Positions 18,856-27,846 of a stretch of 64,000 nucleotides of DNA are shown here, piece after piece. Position 1 is the stretch's first letter. The number at the start of each line of letters is the position of its first letter. This DNA is from Acidobacteriota bacterium (GTDB lineage: Bacteria; Acidobacteriota; Terriglobia; UBA7540): assembly GCA_004298155.1 (NCBI GenBank), contig SCRD01000018.1, positions 310,001 to 374,000 on the forward strand, written 5' to 3'. The position numbers were made by a program, and so were the translations under genes. The notes beneath the pieces were generated by a model. It saw nothing but the letters and a program-made list of their open reading frames with translations. It ran no database searches and had not been told where the DNA came from.

Positions 18856-18883
18856 TCTGCAACCTTTAAGCACAAGGAACGCT

Positions 18884-20368
18884 GTGGCGTACAACGATCT
18901 TCGCGAATTTATCACCCGGCTGGAACGGGAAAAGGAACTGAAGCGGATTGGCGTCGAGGTTGACGTGGACCTCGAAATGACCGAGATCACCGACCGAGTT
19001 TCCAAGGCGGAAGGCCCGGCCCTGCTTTTTGAAAAGCCACGCTCGGCAAAAGACGGCTGGAACTATTCCATTCCGCTTCTGATCAACACGCTCGGGACAA
19101 AGAAGCGGATGGAACTGGCGCTCGAGGTATCTTCTCTTGATGACGTGGCTAAGCGCATCGACGACCTACTGGCCATGAAGCCGCCCGAGGGCCTGCTGGA
19201 CAAAGTGAAAATGTTGCCGAAGGTTGCCGAACTTGGCTCTTTCTTCCCGAAGACCGTGAAGAGCGGCCCGGTAAAAGAAGTCATCCAGCGCGACGGCGCA
19301 TCCCTGGCGGAGCTGCCGGTGATGCAATGCTGGCCGCAGGACGGCGGACGGTTCATCACCTGGCCTATGGTGGTGACGCGCAGCCCAAAGAACGGCCGCC
19401 GCAACGTTGGCTGTTACAGGATGCAGGTTTTTGATGAGCGGACCACCGGCATGCACTGGCAGGTCCACAAGGGTGGAGCGGAACATTTTCGCTGGCTTGA
19501 CCGCCAGGGCAAAGGCCGCCGCATGGATGTGGCCGTGGCCATCGGCGCCGATCCGGTCACCATGCTGGCAGGCATCATGCCCTTGCCGGAGGACTTGGAT
19601 GAGTTTCTCTTTGCGGGTTTTCTCCGCCAGAAGCCGGTGGAGCTCGTCCGCTGCGAAACGGTGGGCCTGGAGGTTCCCGCCAACGCGGAAATCGTTCTGG
19701 AAGGGTATGTTGATCTCGATGACATCCGCGTGGAAGGTCCATTTGGCGACCATACCGGCTACTATTCGCTCCAGGACAATTTCCCGGCGTTTCATCTCAC
19801 CTGCATCACGCGGCGGAAGAACCCGATCTATGTTTCCACGATTGTTGGCCCTCCGCCGATGGAGGATTACTGGATGGGTCATGCGGTCGAGCGCATCTTT
19901 CTGCCGCTGATGCGCCAGCAGATGCCGGAAGTTGTGGATATGCACATGCCGCCCCAGGGCGTGTTCCACAACCTCATCATCGTCTCGATTCGCAAGAGCT
20001 ATCCCGGCCACGCGCGCAAGGTGATGAATGCCATCTGGGGATTGCCGGGCGCCATGTTTTCAAAGTGCATCGTGGTGGTGGACCATGATGTTGACGTTCA
20101 CAACCTCGGCGAGGTGGCCTGGAAGGCTTTTAATCACATCGATCCGGAGCGCGACATCCAGTTTGTGCTGGGGCCCGTGGACCAGCTCGAGCATGCTTCG
20201 CGGCTGCCGAATTTCGGTTCAAAGATGGGCGTCGACGCCACCACAAAGTGGCCCGCGGAAGGATTCACCCGCCCCTGGCCTGACGAAATCATCATGGACG
20301 ATGAGACCAAAAGAAAAGTGGATGGCCTCTGGAAAACCCTGAGAATTGATTTGCCTCCGCACAGGTAG
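18884..20368 (+). CDS. UbiD-family prenylated-FMN decarboxylase
   Basis: The 494-residue protein matches the UbiD family throughout: N-terminal DLREFITRLEREKELKRI, RNVGCYRMQVFD, MHWQVHKGG, and the VEGPFGDHTGYYS segment with the catalytic Glu region. FSKCIVVVDHDVDVHN and a C-terminal DATTKWPAEGF follow. UbiD enzymes use prenylated FMN to remove or add carboxyl groups on ubiquinone/menaquinone precursors or aromatic acids. The exact substrate cannot be read from this locus because no ubiX or quinone genes are adjacent. The start is GTG with an AAGGAACG site, immediately after a palindrome cluster. Confidence 0.93.
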   Translation: MAYNDLREFITRLEREKELKRIGVEVDVDLEMTEITDRVSKAEGPALLFEKPRSAKDGWNYSIPLLINTLGTKKRMELALEVSSLDDVAKRIDDLLAMKPPEGLLDKVKMLPKVAELGSFFPKTVKSGPVKEVIQRDGASLAELPVMQCWPQDGGRFITWPMVVTRSPKNGRRNVGCYRMQVFDERTTGMHWQVHKGGAEHFRWLDRQGKGRRMDVAVAIGADPVTMLAGIMPLPEDLDEFLFAGFLRQKPVELVRCETVGLEVPANAEIVLEGYVDLDDIRVEGPFGDHTGYYSLQDNFPAFHLTCITRRKNPIYVSTIVGPPPMEDYWMGHAVERIFLPLMRQQMPEVVDMHMPPQGVFHNLIIVSIRKSYPGHARKVMNAIWGLPGAMFSKCIVVVDHDVDVHNLGEVAWKAFNHIDPERDIQFVLGPVDQLEHASRLPNFGSKMGVDATTKWPAEGFTRPWPDEIIMDDETKRKVDGLWKTLRIDLPPHR

Positions 20369-20370
20369 CT

Positions 20371-20529
20371 GTGGCGCAGAGTTGTCCCGGCGTGCGGGAT
20401 TACTCTGCGGTTCCTTTCTCTAAAATCAAAACCGCAGTGGTAGCGCAGAGTTGTGCGCGGAGCGCATTACTCTGCGGTTCTTGCTTTTAAGGTTAAAAGC
20501 CGCAGAGTTGAAGAACAACTCTGCGCTAC
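20371..20529. repeat. Three palindromic repeat units (GCAGAGTTGT family)
   Basis: Unit A (20371-20413) and unit B (20440-20480) share G-TRGCGCAGAGTTGT at the left and ATTACTCTGCGGTTC at the right. Each can fold because CGCAGAGT pairs with ACTCTGCG. A third unit (20500-20529) is inverted, CGCAGAGTTG...CAACTCTGCG. The right edge holds the stop codon of the small gene at 20526. Confidence 0.7.
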
Positions 20530-20717
20530 CCACTTTTCTCTACGGCCCAATCGCGCACGCGGGGGAGCCTGAGTTCGTCCTGGTGACTCACATAAGCCGT
20601 CAGCGCCTTTATGTACTTCTCGTGTAGTTCATACCCTTCAGTGCAGCTCACAACTTGGTCCTTAATGGCTGTCCCAGCCTTCGGTGTCCCGCGGGCCGGT
20701 CGCGGTGGGTCAAGCAT
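20526..20717 (-). CDS. Small hypothetical protein (63 aa)
   Basis: The ATG at 20717 has a strong AAAGGAG site 6 bases upstream, which is the main reason to accept this short frame. The product is polar and charged (GYELHEKYIKALTAYVSHQDELRLPRV), with no signal or membrane segment. It was not recognised. Its TAG stop lies inside the third palindromic repeat unit, so the 3' end may have been changed by repeat insertion. It is 83 bp downstream of the membrane-anchored hypothetical gene on the same strand. Confidence 0.5.
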   Translation of the reverse strand: MLDPPRPARGTPKAGTAIKDQVVSCTEGYELHEKYIKALTAYVSHQDELRLPRVRDWAVEKSG

Positions 20718-20800
20718 AAATTGCTCCTTTCGCTGTGTATGCGGACGCAAAATTCACGCGCAAGAGGCCCACGCTAGAGCTACACTGCAGTCGCTACCGG

Positions 20801-21433
20801 CTAGCTGTCCAAGCCCATCCAGGCCTCCTCGCGGATCTGGCGCAAGATGTCCTTGAACTCTTGTTCGCGGTTCCTCAAATCCTGCAATCGGGCCTGCGCG
20901 CTCTGCACCCCAGGAGGCGAAAGATTCTCTTGAAATTGGCGGAACAGGGTTGCTAATCGAGCGTAAACGCCCTGCGTCCTTAGAGAGTACTCAGTTAGGC
21001 TGAGCGCTGCTTCAGCACGTGCCCGCAACGCCTTTACGCTGTTGTTGTATTGACTCCATCGATTTGCCTCCATCTGCCCGATCCACTGCCGGACCGGGGC
21101 TAGCGTCAAGTTATGAAGGGCCTGCAATTGCACCGCCGGCATGGCTGGGTTCTGAGCTTGTAGGTTTTGTGCGATCTGTTGCTCTAAGGCCCGCAACGCC
21201 TCATGGTATCCACCTACCTCAAGTGTGACAAAATGCAGCTCGCTCTCGGTGTTGTAGAAAGTCTCCGTCAAGTGGTACACGATATGCAGTTTGGTATTTG
21301 TGTCGTACTTGCGCCTTTCCCACTGCGCTACTATCTTCTGCTTACGCCGGTCCCACCACACGTTGAACCCAGCAGTTACAACCGCAGCCGAAACCCCGCC
21401 TGCGAGAAGACTTAGAAGTTGCTCTGTTGTCAT
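20801..21433 (-). CDS. Hypothetical membrane-anchored helical protein
   Basis: From the ATG at 21433 (GGTGGGAAGC upstream) the product is about 210 residues. One N-terminal transmembrane segment (LLSLLAGGVSAAVVTAGFNVWW) is followed by a basic stop-transfer (DRRKQK) and long amphipathic helices rich in Gln, Glu, Leu and Arg. The shape resembles small bacterial proteins with one anchor and a cytoplasmic coiled coil. No known domain was recognised. It lies in a repeat-rich accessory stretch beside another small gene. Confidence 0.6.
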   Translation of the reverse strand: MTTEQLLSLLAGGVSAAVVTAGFNVWWDRRKQKIVAQWERRKYDTNTKLHIVYHLTETFYNTESELHFVTLEVGGYHEALRALEQQIAQNLQAQNPAMPAVQLQALHNLTLAPVRQWIGQMEANRWSQYNNSVKALRARAEAALSLTEYSLRTQGVYARLATLFRQFQENLSPPGVQSAQARLQDLRNREQEFKDILRQIREEAWMGLDS

Positions 21434-22196
21434 AGCTTCCCACCACCTCTGGTTTGCGCTGCGCCTTTGCGCCTTCCCGCTGTGCGCGCCTACCAATAGC
21501 TGCGAAATGGAGGCGCCAACCTATTTTGAAGTTCAACCAATCAAGATAAGAGCGCAGACCACAATTCGGCGGTTTGCGCTACAGGCTTCCATTCATGAAT
21601 TAAAGGCCGAAGAGTTAGAGAGCAACTCTGGTCGACCAGACTCGTGGCGGGCTTGACCGCGAGATTTTGACGACGGATTTATACACCCGCATCGCTCCAA
21701 TTGCAAAAGAAATTTACGAAAAAGGGGGGTGCGGAACTATGAAGTGCGAAGGGCGAAGGATGAAAAAGTGCTGGTTGATGAGTGGTCGGGTGGGAGTCAG
21801 GCGAGTGAACCGACGCCTCACCCGCCCCAGCATTGCGGGGCTCCCTCTCCCCTCGGAGAGGGGTAAGTCTGCAATGGAGAGCCTGCCCCCTGGAGGCGTT
21901 TTTCATCCAGGACTGATAACGCGGTCGATTTACGAAGAATACCGATGAGATGCTAGAATTCTGGATTGTGCCTTGTGGGTGGAAATTCGGAGCCGTCGAT
22001 TGGAAGTGATGAGTGAATGGCAGCCAAGTTGGCTAATGAAAGGGACCTTTCCCGGTCCTCCTGAGCTTGCCGAAGGATCCCTGTAGTTGTTTTCACACAA
22101 ATACGGAGATGCTTCGGCTTCGCTCAGCATGACAAGCTGAGGGCTCACGATGACAGGCGAACCTGGCGCTACTATTAGGGAGATTAAAGGAGAGAA
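21434..22196. other. Repeat-rich gene-poor stretch before sthA
   Basis: No convincing gene is present in these 763 bp. They hold an 8-bp hairpin CCCTCTCC-CCTC-GGAGAGGG at 21843-21862 and a longer imperfect palindrome at 22066-22131. The sthA leader follows, with AAAGGAG just before the GTG start. The open frame at 21667-21948 begins with a plausible-looking helix (TRIAPIAKEIYEKGG) and then turns into low-complexity sequence, so a decayed gene end is possible. Confidence 0.4.
22066..22131. repeat. Imperfect palindromic element (CTGAGC...GCTCAG)
   Basis: The left arm CTGAGCTTGCCGAAGGATC and the right arm GATGCTTCGGCTTCGCTCAG can pair with a few mismatches around a TGTAGTTGTTTTC-type loop. It resembles non-autonomous palindromes widely scattered in acidobacterial intergenic DNA. 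Confidence 0.5.
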
Positions 22197-23603
22197 GTGC
22201 CGAACTACGATTACGACATGCTGGTGATTGGCTCGGGGCCGGCGGGCCACCATGCGGCGATTCAGGCGGCCAAGCTGGGCAAGAAGGTTGCTGTGGCGGA
22301 GCGCAAAGGAGTGGTGGGTGGCGTCTCCATCAACCTGGGCACGATACCCAGCAAGACGTTGCGCGAGGCTGTGCTCTACCTTTCCGGCTACCGTGAGCAC
22401 GATCTTTACGGCGCGTCCTACACGGTTAAACAGAACATTACGAAAGATGACCTGTTCTTTCGCACTCAGCATGTGATCAGCCATGAGATAGATGTCTTCC
22501 GCCACCAGATGCAGCGGAACCGGGTGGAATTGATCAATGCGGAAGCATCATTCGTTGATCCGCATACGGTGCGCCTGGATTTTATCGCCGAGGCCGGACA
22601 CCGTGACGTGACCGCCGAGCATATCGTGATCGCTGTAGGCACATCGGCAACGAAGGACCCGCACATTCCTTTTGACGGGCGACTGATTTTCACCAGCGAT
22701 GAAGTCCTGTCTCTCGACCAGTTACCGCGAAGCCTTACGGTGGTGGGTGCCGGAGTGGTTGGATGCGAATATACCAGCATTTTTGCCACCCTCGGCATTC
22801 GCGTCACCTTGATCGACATGCGGCCGCGCCTGCTTCCGTTCGTCGACGGGGAAATCGTGGACGCGCTGGCCTACCACCTGCGAAACAACCGTGTAACACT
22901 GTGGCTGAACGAGAAGGTGGAGGGAATCGAACCTCAGGAACGCGAACGCGGCGGCGGAGTTGCAATCCATCTGGCCAGCGGCAAGAAGATTTTTTCAGAG
23001 AAAGCCCTTTATAGCATAGGCCGCACGGGATCGAGCGAGCGATTGAACCTTGCGGCGGCCGGCCTCTCCGCTGACGACCGCGGGCGGCTGAAAGTGAATG
23101 ACCATTACCAGACGAGCCAGCCGCATATCTACGCAGCCGGCGACATCATCGGCTTTCCCAGTCTGGCCTCGAGTTCGATGGAGCAGGGAAGGATGGCGTC
23201 GTGTCACGCTTTTGGTGTGGAAACGACCAGCGTGCCCGAGTTGTTTCCCTATGGCATTTACACCATTCCGGAAATCTCCATGGTAGGCCGGACAGAGGAA
23301 ACCTTGACCGAACAGGGCGTTCCCTACGAGGTTGGCAAAGCGCAGTACAAGGAGACTGCGCGCGGCCAGATCGTCGGCGACGTTACAGGGTTGCTGAAAC
23401 TGGTTTTCCATCTGGAGACCCGGGAACTGCTGGGCGTGCACATTATTGGAGATGACGCCAGCGATCTGGTGCATATTGGCCAGGCGGTACTTTCCTTTGG
23501 CGGCAATATCGACTATTTTGTGAATACCGTTTTCAATTACCCGACGCTCGCCGAGTGTTATAAGAACGCTGCTTTCGACGGCATTAACCGGCTGCGGTTG
23601 TAG
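22197..23603 (+). CDS. sthA: Soluble pyridine nucleotide transhydrogenase (Si-specific)
   Basis: The 468-residue flavoprotein belongs to the dihydrolipoamide dehydrogenase superfamily: FAD loop GSGPAGHHAAIQAAKLGKKVA, NAD(P) loop VVGAGVVGCEYTSIFATLG and the YAAGDIIGFPSLA FAD motif. The redox-active CxxxxC is replaced by GGVSINLGTIPSKTLREAV. SthA lacks that disulfide and carries the same GTIPSK phrase. The enzyme exchanges hydride between NADPH and NAD+ to balance the pools. The GTG start at 22197 has AAAGGAG upstream. Confidence 0.92.
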   Translation: MPNYDYDMLVIGSGPAGHHAAIQAAKLGKKVAVAERKGVVGGVSINLGTIPSKTLREAVLYLSGYREHDLYGASYTVKQNITKDDLFFRTQHVISHEIDVFRHQMQRNRVELINAEASFVDPHTVRLDFIAEAGHRDVTAEHIVIAVGTSATKDPHIPFDGRLIFTSDEVLSLDQLPRSLTVVGAGVVGCEYTSIFATLGIRVTLIDMRPRLLPFVDGEIVDALAYHLRNNRVTLWLNEKVEGIEPQERERGGGVAIHLASGKKIFSEKALYSIGRTGSSERLNLAAAGLSADDRGRLKVNDHYQTSQPHIYAAGDIIGFPSLASSSMEQGRMASCHAFGVETTSVPELFPYGIYTIPEISMVGRTEETLTEQGVPYEVGKAQYKETARGQIVGDVTGLLKLVFHLETRELLGVHIIGDDASDLVHIGQAVLSFGGNIDYFVNTVFNYPTLAECYKNAAFDGINRLRL

Positions 23604-23653
23604 TTTTATGCCTCTGTGCGCGATGGACGGCTGATACTGGCCGGGACCTCTTT

Positions 23654-24331
23654 GTGTTTAACAGCTTGCGAAATTATTTCTGGCGTTTGAAACAGCGAAA
23701 TAAGCTGATTTGCTACTGGCTTGTCCGCCTGGCGGGCCAGCCGCCTTCATTTACCTTTCGTGGAAGGTCCTATCGCTGCTTCCGGCACCTTTACAATGCA
23801 ACGTGGAGAAATGAAAGGGCCGTAGAGGTGCCGATTGCGCGAAGCTTTCTTGCCGGCATTTCTCCAGATCAGGTATTGGAAATCGGCAATGTCCTTTCCC
23901 ACTACGGCCCCGTTTTGCACGAAGTGGTCGATAAGTATGAGCGGGCCGAGGGTGTTTGTAACGAAGACGTTGACGACTTAACGTCCGAAAAGAAATACGA
24001 ACTGATTCTGAGCATCTCAACCCTTGAACACGTCGGGTGGGACGAGCAGCCAAGAGATGAAACGAAAGTCCTGAGAGCATTCGAGAATCTGCAAAATCTT
24101 CTCGCGCCCGGTGGACGTCTGGTCGTCACCATCCCATTAGGCTACAATCCACCCCTCGACCGGATGATTGAGGAAGCCCGGTTAAGCTTTACCGAGCGCG
24201 TGTACCTGCAGAGAGAACCGTGCGGTAATAAATGGAGCGAAGTCAGCGCAGAAAAAGTCCGCAATCCTCACTATGACGCGCAGACCAATTCCGCACACGA
24301 ACTGCTTGTTGGTATCGTCGAGATTCGTTAG
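23654..24331 (+). CDS. Methyltransferase-like protein
   Basis: The 225 residues include class I SAM-methyltransferase features: motif I-like VLEIGNVLSHYG near residue 76, an ILSISTLEHVGWDE motif IV with the EHV phrase, and the post-motif LAPGGRLVVTIPLGYN. The N-terminal 60 residues are basic and aromatic. Motif I lacks the usual second Gly cluster, so binding may be atypical. The substrate is unknown; similar proteins sit in glycan or polysaccharide loci. The start is GTG, with no strong ribosome site. It lies 50 bp after sthA and may be read through from it. Confidence 0.6.
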   Translation: MFNSLRNYFWRLKQRNKLICYWLVRLAGQPPSFTFRGRSYRCFRHLYNATWRNERAVEVPIARSFLAGISPDQVLEIGNVLSHYGPVLHEVVDKYERAEGVCNEDVDDLTSEKKYELILSISTLEHVGWDEQPRDETKVLRAFENLQNLLAPGGRLVVTIPLGYNPPLDRMIEEARLSFTERVYLQREPCGNKWSEVSAEKVRNPHYDAQTNSAHELLVGIVEIR

Positions 24332-24432
24332 CTCAAAAGACTGCTTGCAACCGCGAGGTCTACCCGCATTTATTCCTGCCGGAAGCGTGGTCCCGAGGCC
24401 CGCCGCGCGAAACCCCGGGACAGTAACTGGGA

Positions 24433-24834
24433 CTAATCTTTCGAATGAACCACACCGGATTGTGGATTTGAGAAATATAGGTTTTCTTTCAAGCCTTTCG
24501 GACTGATCTCCGTGATGGCGTGATCATTCGAAGCCATGGTTGAGTAATCAACCATGGTTAGATCGTTCTTGTGAGATTTATTGACCAGTTTAACGGGAGC
24601 CTCTCCCACAAGTTTCCGTCCCTGGCTATAAAACCGGACCATGGCCGTGTTCGTGCTGTTAACGACTTCTATCCGGTAATTTCCCGGTTTCAGCTTCAAT
24701 GTCTTGCCCACCAATGCAGGATAAAGAACGTTGATTTGTATGGTTCTGGCAAATGCCATTCCGGCAAATAAGAAAACGACGCCCAGCACCGATAAGATCG
24801 TTGTATGTATTCTGTTACCCATATGAAGTTCCAT
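24433..24834 (-). CDS. Small exported hypothetical protein
   Basis: The 133-residue product begins with a signal peptide (TTILSVLGVVFLFAGMAFA, cut near ARTIQ). The mature region is beta-rich (LKPGNYRIEVVNSTNTAMVRFYSQGRKLV) and resembles small periplasmic immunoglobulin-like proteins seen in acidobacteria. No function is recognised. A GGGAGG site touches the first ATG at 24834; the second in-frame ATG at 24822 is spaced 12 bases from it, so either may be used. Confidence 0.65.
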   Translation of the reverse strand: MELHMGNRIHTTILSVLGVVFLFAGMAFARTIQINVLYPALVGKTLKLKPGNYRIEVVNSTNTAMVRFYSQGRKLVGEAPVKLVNKSHKNDLTMVDYSTMASNDHAITEISPKGLKENLYFSNPQSGVVHSKD

Positions 24835-25014
24835 CCTCCCACTTCTGGTTTCAAATCACACTTCATATGAGAACCCAAGCCGGAGGAAGGGTTGCCAGTG
24901 GCTAGTAGAATGGCGAGTTGTTCAAAATTGCAACACTTTTGCCCTTCGAAACGGAATGTGGCCAGTGCCTCGAGCCGGTTTCGAACCCGACAATCGCTGG
25001 ATTGGACTTGCGAA

Positions 25015-26124
25015 TCAATGCCTTGCGGCAGGTGTCACTCTTGCCTGGAACAACCAAGAATTTCCAGCTTTCTCGATTGTGACATTCTGAAGGCGGCACG
25101 CCTGGTCGAGCTTGCCCGCACCTGTCCCCGCCACTGCAACGCGGCTTCGGACGGAACCCAGGACAAGCGGTGAAAGAAACCAGCACACTCTGTCTACGAG
25201 GCGCAAGTCGAAGAAGCTTCCCAGAACTTCGCCACCCCCTTCAACCAGCAGGCTGATGATTTCTTCTCTGGCTAGACGCCTAAGCAAGGCGCGAATGGGT
25301 ACCTGCTTGCCGCGGAACGACAATACTTTTACGCCGGCGCATTCCAGGCGGGCTTTTTTCGCCGGACTAGCTTCTGTGGTGCAAGCGACAATGCACTTCC
25401 CTGATTTCACGACCTTGCTGTCGGGTGGAATACGCAGCCGGGAATCGAGAACGATCCGCCAGGGTTCTTTCGCGCCGCGTATTCGCGGCCCCAGGTGCGG
25501 ATCGTCACTCAACACGGTATTAATTCCCACAAGGACAGCCTGATGCTCGCCCCGCAGACGCCTTGCGCGGCTCCGGGCTGCCTCGTCCGTGATCCACTTT
25601 GACTGCCCGGTCCGTGTTGCAATCTTTCCATCCAGGCTGGTCGCCACTTTGGCCGTGACGAACGGCAAGCCCGCTGACTGGAACTTCACAAACATCTCGT
25701 TCAAAGCAAATGCTTCGCCCGAGCCGAGTCCGCAACGGACTCGAAGCCCGTGCCGATGGAGGAGGCGCGCGCCTTTGCCGGCAACCAACGGGTTGGGGTC
25801 CTTCATTGCGTAGTAGACTTCTCGGATTCCGGCCCTGAGGATGGAGTCCGTGCAGGGCGGTGTCCGCCCATGGTGGCAGCAGGGCTCGAGTGTGACGTAG
25901 AGCGTGGCGCCGCGTGCGCGCGGGCCGGCATCCTGCAATGCTTCAACTTCCGCGTGGCTTGTGCCCGCGCCGTGATGGAATCCTCTTCCGACCACGCGCC
26001 CGCCGCGAACAATGACACAGCCGACCCACGGATTCGGATAAGGCAGCCCTGGACATTGGCGCGCCAGGCGAAGCGCCATGCGCATGTAGGTTTCCGGCGA
26101 CCGGGGTGAGGTTCGTGGGCGCAA
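25015..26124 (-). CDS. ribD: Bifunctional riboflavin deaminase/reductase RibD
   Basis: RibD converts the pyrimidine product of GTP cyclohydrolase II by deamination and then reduction. The N-terminal zinc deaminase has SHAEVEAL (His and catalytic Glu) and EPCCHHGRTPPC (two Cys ligands). The C-terminal reductase starts near residue 150 with FVTAKVATSLDGKIATRTGQSKWI and ends in LLVEGGGEVLGSF. The gene starts with TTG at 26124, directly after the ribBA stop, so translation is probably coupled. It is the last gene of the riboflavin operon. Confidence 0.95.
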   Translation of the reverse strand: MRPRTSPRSPETYMRMALRLARQCPGLPYPNPWVGCVIVRGGRVVGRGFHHGAGTSHAEVEALQDAGPRARGATLYVTLEPCCHHGRTPPCTDSILRAGIREVYYAMKDPNPLVAGKGARLLHRHGLRVRCGLGSGEAFALNEMFVKFQSAGLPFVTAKVATSLDGKIATRTGQSKWITDEAARSRARRLRGEHQAVLVGINTVLSDDPHLGPRIRGAKEPWRIVLDSRLRIPPDSKVVKSGKCIVACTTEASPAKKARLECAGVKVLSFRGKQVPIRALLRRLAREEIISLLVEGGGEVLGSFFDLRLVDRVCWFLSPLVLGSVRSRVAVAGTGAGKLDQACRLQNVTIEKAGNSWLFQARVTPAARH

Positions 26125-27339
26125 TCACTGTACCTTGCTCAACAGGTGTCCGAGTTTGTCTTTCTTCACTTTCAGATACGCATGGTTGGTCTTGGTGGGA
26201 GCGATCTCCAGTGGAACGCGCCGCAGGATACTGAGCCCGTGTTTCCTGATGCCCGACAGCTTATCAGGGTTGTTGGTCAGCAGATGGATCTTGCGAACGC
26301 TCAGGTCCTTCAGGATCTGAGCACCCACTGAGTAGTCTCTCATGTCAGCGGGCAACCCCAGCCGTTCGTTCGCCTCTACAGTGTCCAGGCCCTTGTCCTG
26401 GAGGGCATAGGCGCGAATCTTGTTTGCCAGCCCGATGCCGCGTCCTTCCTGGCTGAGGTAGACGATCACTCCTTCGCCCTTTTCGCTGACCTTCTTCATC
26501 GCAGTAGCGAGTTGCGCGCGGCAGTCGCAGCGAATGGAGTGCAGAGTGTCGCCGGTTACGCACTGTGAATGGACCCGCACCAGGACCGGCCGGTCTGGTG
26601 ATATCTTTCCCATCACCAGCGCCAGGTGCTCGCGGTTCTGGGAGGGGCACTCGTACACGTAGGCGGTGAAGTTGCCAAATTCCGTGGGCAATTGGGCGCT
26701 GGCCACGCGGGTGACCAGCTTTTCCCGGTAGCGCCGGTATTCAATCAGTTGTTCAATGCTAAGCACTTTCAGCCGGTGCTTGCGGGCGATCTTTTCAATA
26801 CTGGGCGTCAGCGCGGATTTCCCGTTCTTGTCCAGGATCTCGCACATGACGGCCACCGGCTTCAGCCCGGCCATGCGCACGAGATCGACTGAAGCCTCCG
26901 TGTGTCCGGCCCTCACGAGAACGCCGCCCGTCCGCGCCCGCACCGGGAAAATGTGTCCCGGCCGCACAAAGTCGTAAGACTGGGCCCGTGGGGAGGCCAG
27001 CAGGCGGACCGTGGCGGCGCGGTCCTGTGCTGAAATTCCTGTTGTAGTGTCCTTTCGTGCGTCAACCGAAACTGTGAAGTCACAGCCAAAGGGAGTGCTG
27101 TTGTCGTCAGCTCCGACCATGGGCGGCAGGCCCAGCTTTAGCGCTCGCTCGCGTGTTAAGGCAGCACAGATCAGGCCTCCGCCTTCTTTGATCATGGTGT
27201 TAATGTGGGCGGCGGAAACTTTCTCCGCTGCCATTACAAAATCCGCTTCGTTCTCACGGTCCAGGCTGTCGCGCACGATGACGAGCCGGCCCCCGCGGAT
27301 TTCCTGCACAGCATCTTCAACTGTAGTTATATGCGACAT
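26125..27339 (-). CDS. ribBA: RibBA: DHBP synthase / GTP cyclohydrolase II
   Basis: The 404-residue fusion supplies both precursors of riboflavin. The N-terminal RibB domain (residues ~1-205) has VRDSLDRENEADFV, MIKEGGGLICAALT and FVRPGHIFPVRARTGGVLVRAGHTEAS. The C-terminal RibA domain has VRVHSQCVTGDTLHSIRCDC, whose cysteines bind zinc, and IVYLSQEGRGIGLANKIRAY. The start at 27339 is 9 bp beyond the ribH stop. It abuts ribD without a gap. Confidence 0.97.
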   Translation of the reverse strand: MSHITTVEDAVQEIRGGRLVIVRDSLDRENEADFVMAAEKVSAAHINTMIKEGGGLICAALTRERALKLGLPPMVGADDNSTPFGCDFTVSVDARKDTTTGISAQDRAATVRLLASPRAQSYDFVRPGHIFPVRARTGGVLVRAGHTEASVDLVRMAGLKPVAVMCEILDKNGKSALTPSIEKIARKHRLKVLSIEQLIEYRRYREKLVTRVASAQLPTEFGNFTAYVYECPSQNREHLALVMGKISPDRPVLVRVHSQCVTGDTLHSIRCDCRAQLATAMKKVSEKGEGVIVYLSQEGRGIGLANKIRAYALQDKGLDTVEANERLGLPADMRDYSVGAQILKDLSVRKIHLLTNNPDKLSGIRKHGLSILRRVPLEIAPTKTNHAYLKVKKDKLGHLLSKVQ

Positions 27340-27348
27340 AATGTTGCT

Positions 27349-27846
27349 CTAACCTCTGGCGTTGCTCAGAGCAGCCAGCAGACATAAGGCCGTCTGCGCA
27401 GCTTCAATCCCCTTGTTGAATTTGTTATTTCCCGCGCGTCGAGCGGCGTCGCGCTCGTTGTAAGTGGCAAGAACTTCAAAAATAACAGGTATGTCATGGC
27501 GGAGCGAGACGTCCATAATCCCCCTGGCGCATTCATTCACCACCAGTTCAAAGTGGTAGGTGTCTCCTTTGATCACTGCCCCCAGTGCGATCAGGGCGTC
27601 ATATTTCTTCTGTGTCGCAAGCCGCTGGGCAAGGATGGGAATTTCAAAACATCCCGGGACTGCAAAATTTCGGATGTTCTTCTTTGGAATTCCGGAAGCC
27701 AGAAGTGTCTCCACACATTTCTTTTCCAGGCTCATCGTAATCTTGGGGTTGTATTCGCCGCGAATAATCCCAATGCGAAAGCGCGAAACATCGATTCGCG
27801 CGAGAGCTGGGCCGGGGGCCTTGGACTGTGCGTTTCGCAAGCTCAA
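27349..27846 (-). CDS. ribH: 6,7-dimethyl-8-ribityllumazine synthase RibH
   Basis: RibH condenses the RibB and RibD products into lumazine. The TTG at 27846 overlaps the ribE stop as TTGA and gives 165 residues, close to the usual 155; the longer frame running back inside ribE is not needed. Family motifs are IGIIRGEYNPKIT, VPGCFEIPILAQ, ALGAVIKGDTYHFELV with the catalytic His region, and GIEAAQTALCLLAAL. It sits between ribE and ribBA in the riboswitch-controlled operon. Confidence 0.95.
   Translation of the reverse strand: MSLRNAQSKAPGPALARIDVSRFRIGIIRGEYNPKITMSLEKKCVETLLASGIPKKNIRNFAVPGCFEIPILAQRLATQKKYDALIALGAVIKGDTYHFELVVNECARGIMDVSLRHDIPVIFEVLATYNERDAARRAGNNKFNKGIEAAQTALCLLAALSNARG

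Noticed and set aside
19166-20011. 281-codon minus-strand frame
   Set aside because: Antisense to ubiD, which is conserved throughout.
21667-21948. 93-codon frame before sthA
   Set aside because: The first 20 residues look protein-like, but the rest is low-complexity repeat sequence. At most a decayed gene end.
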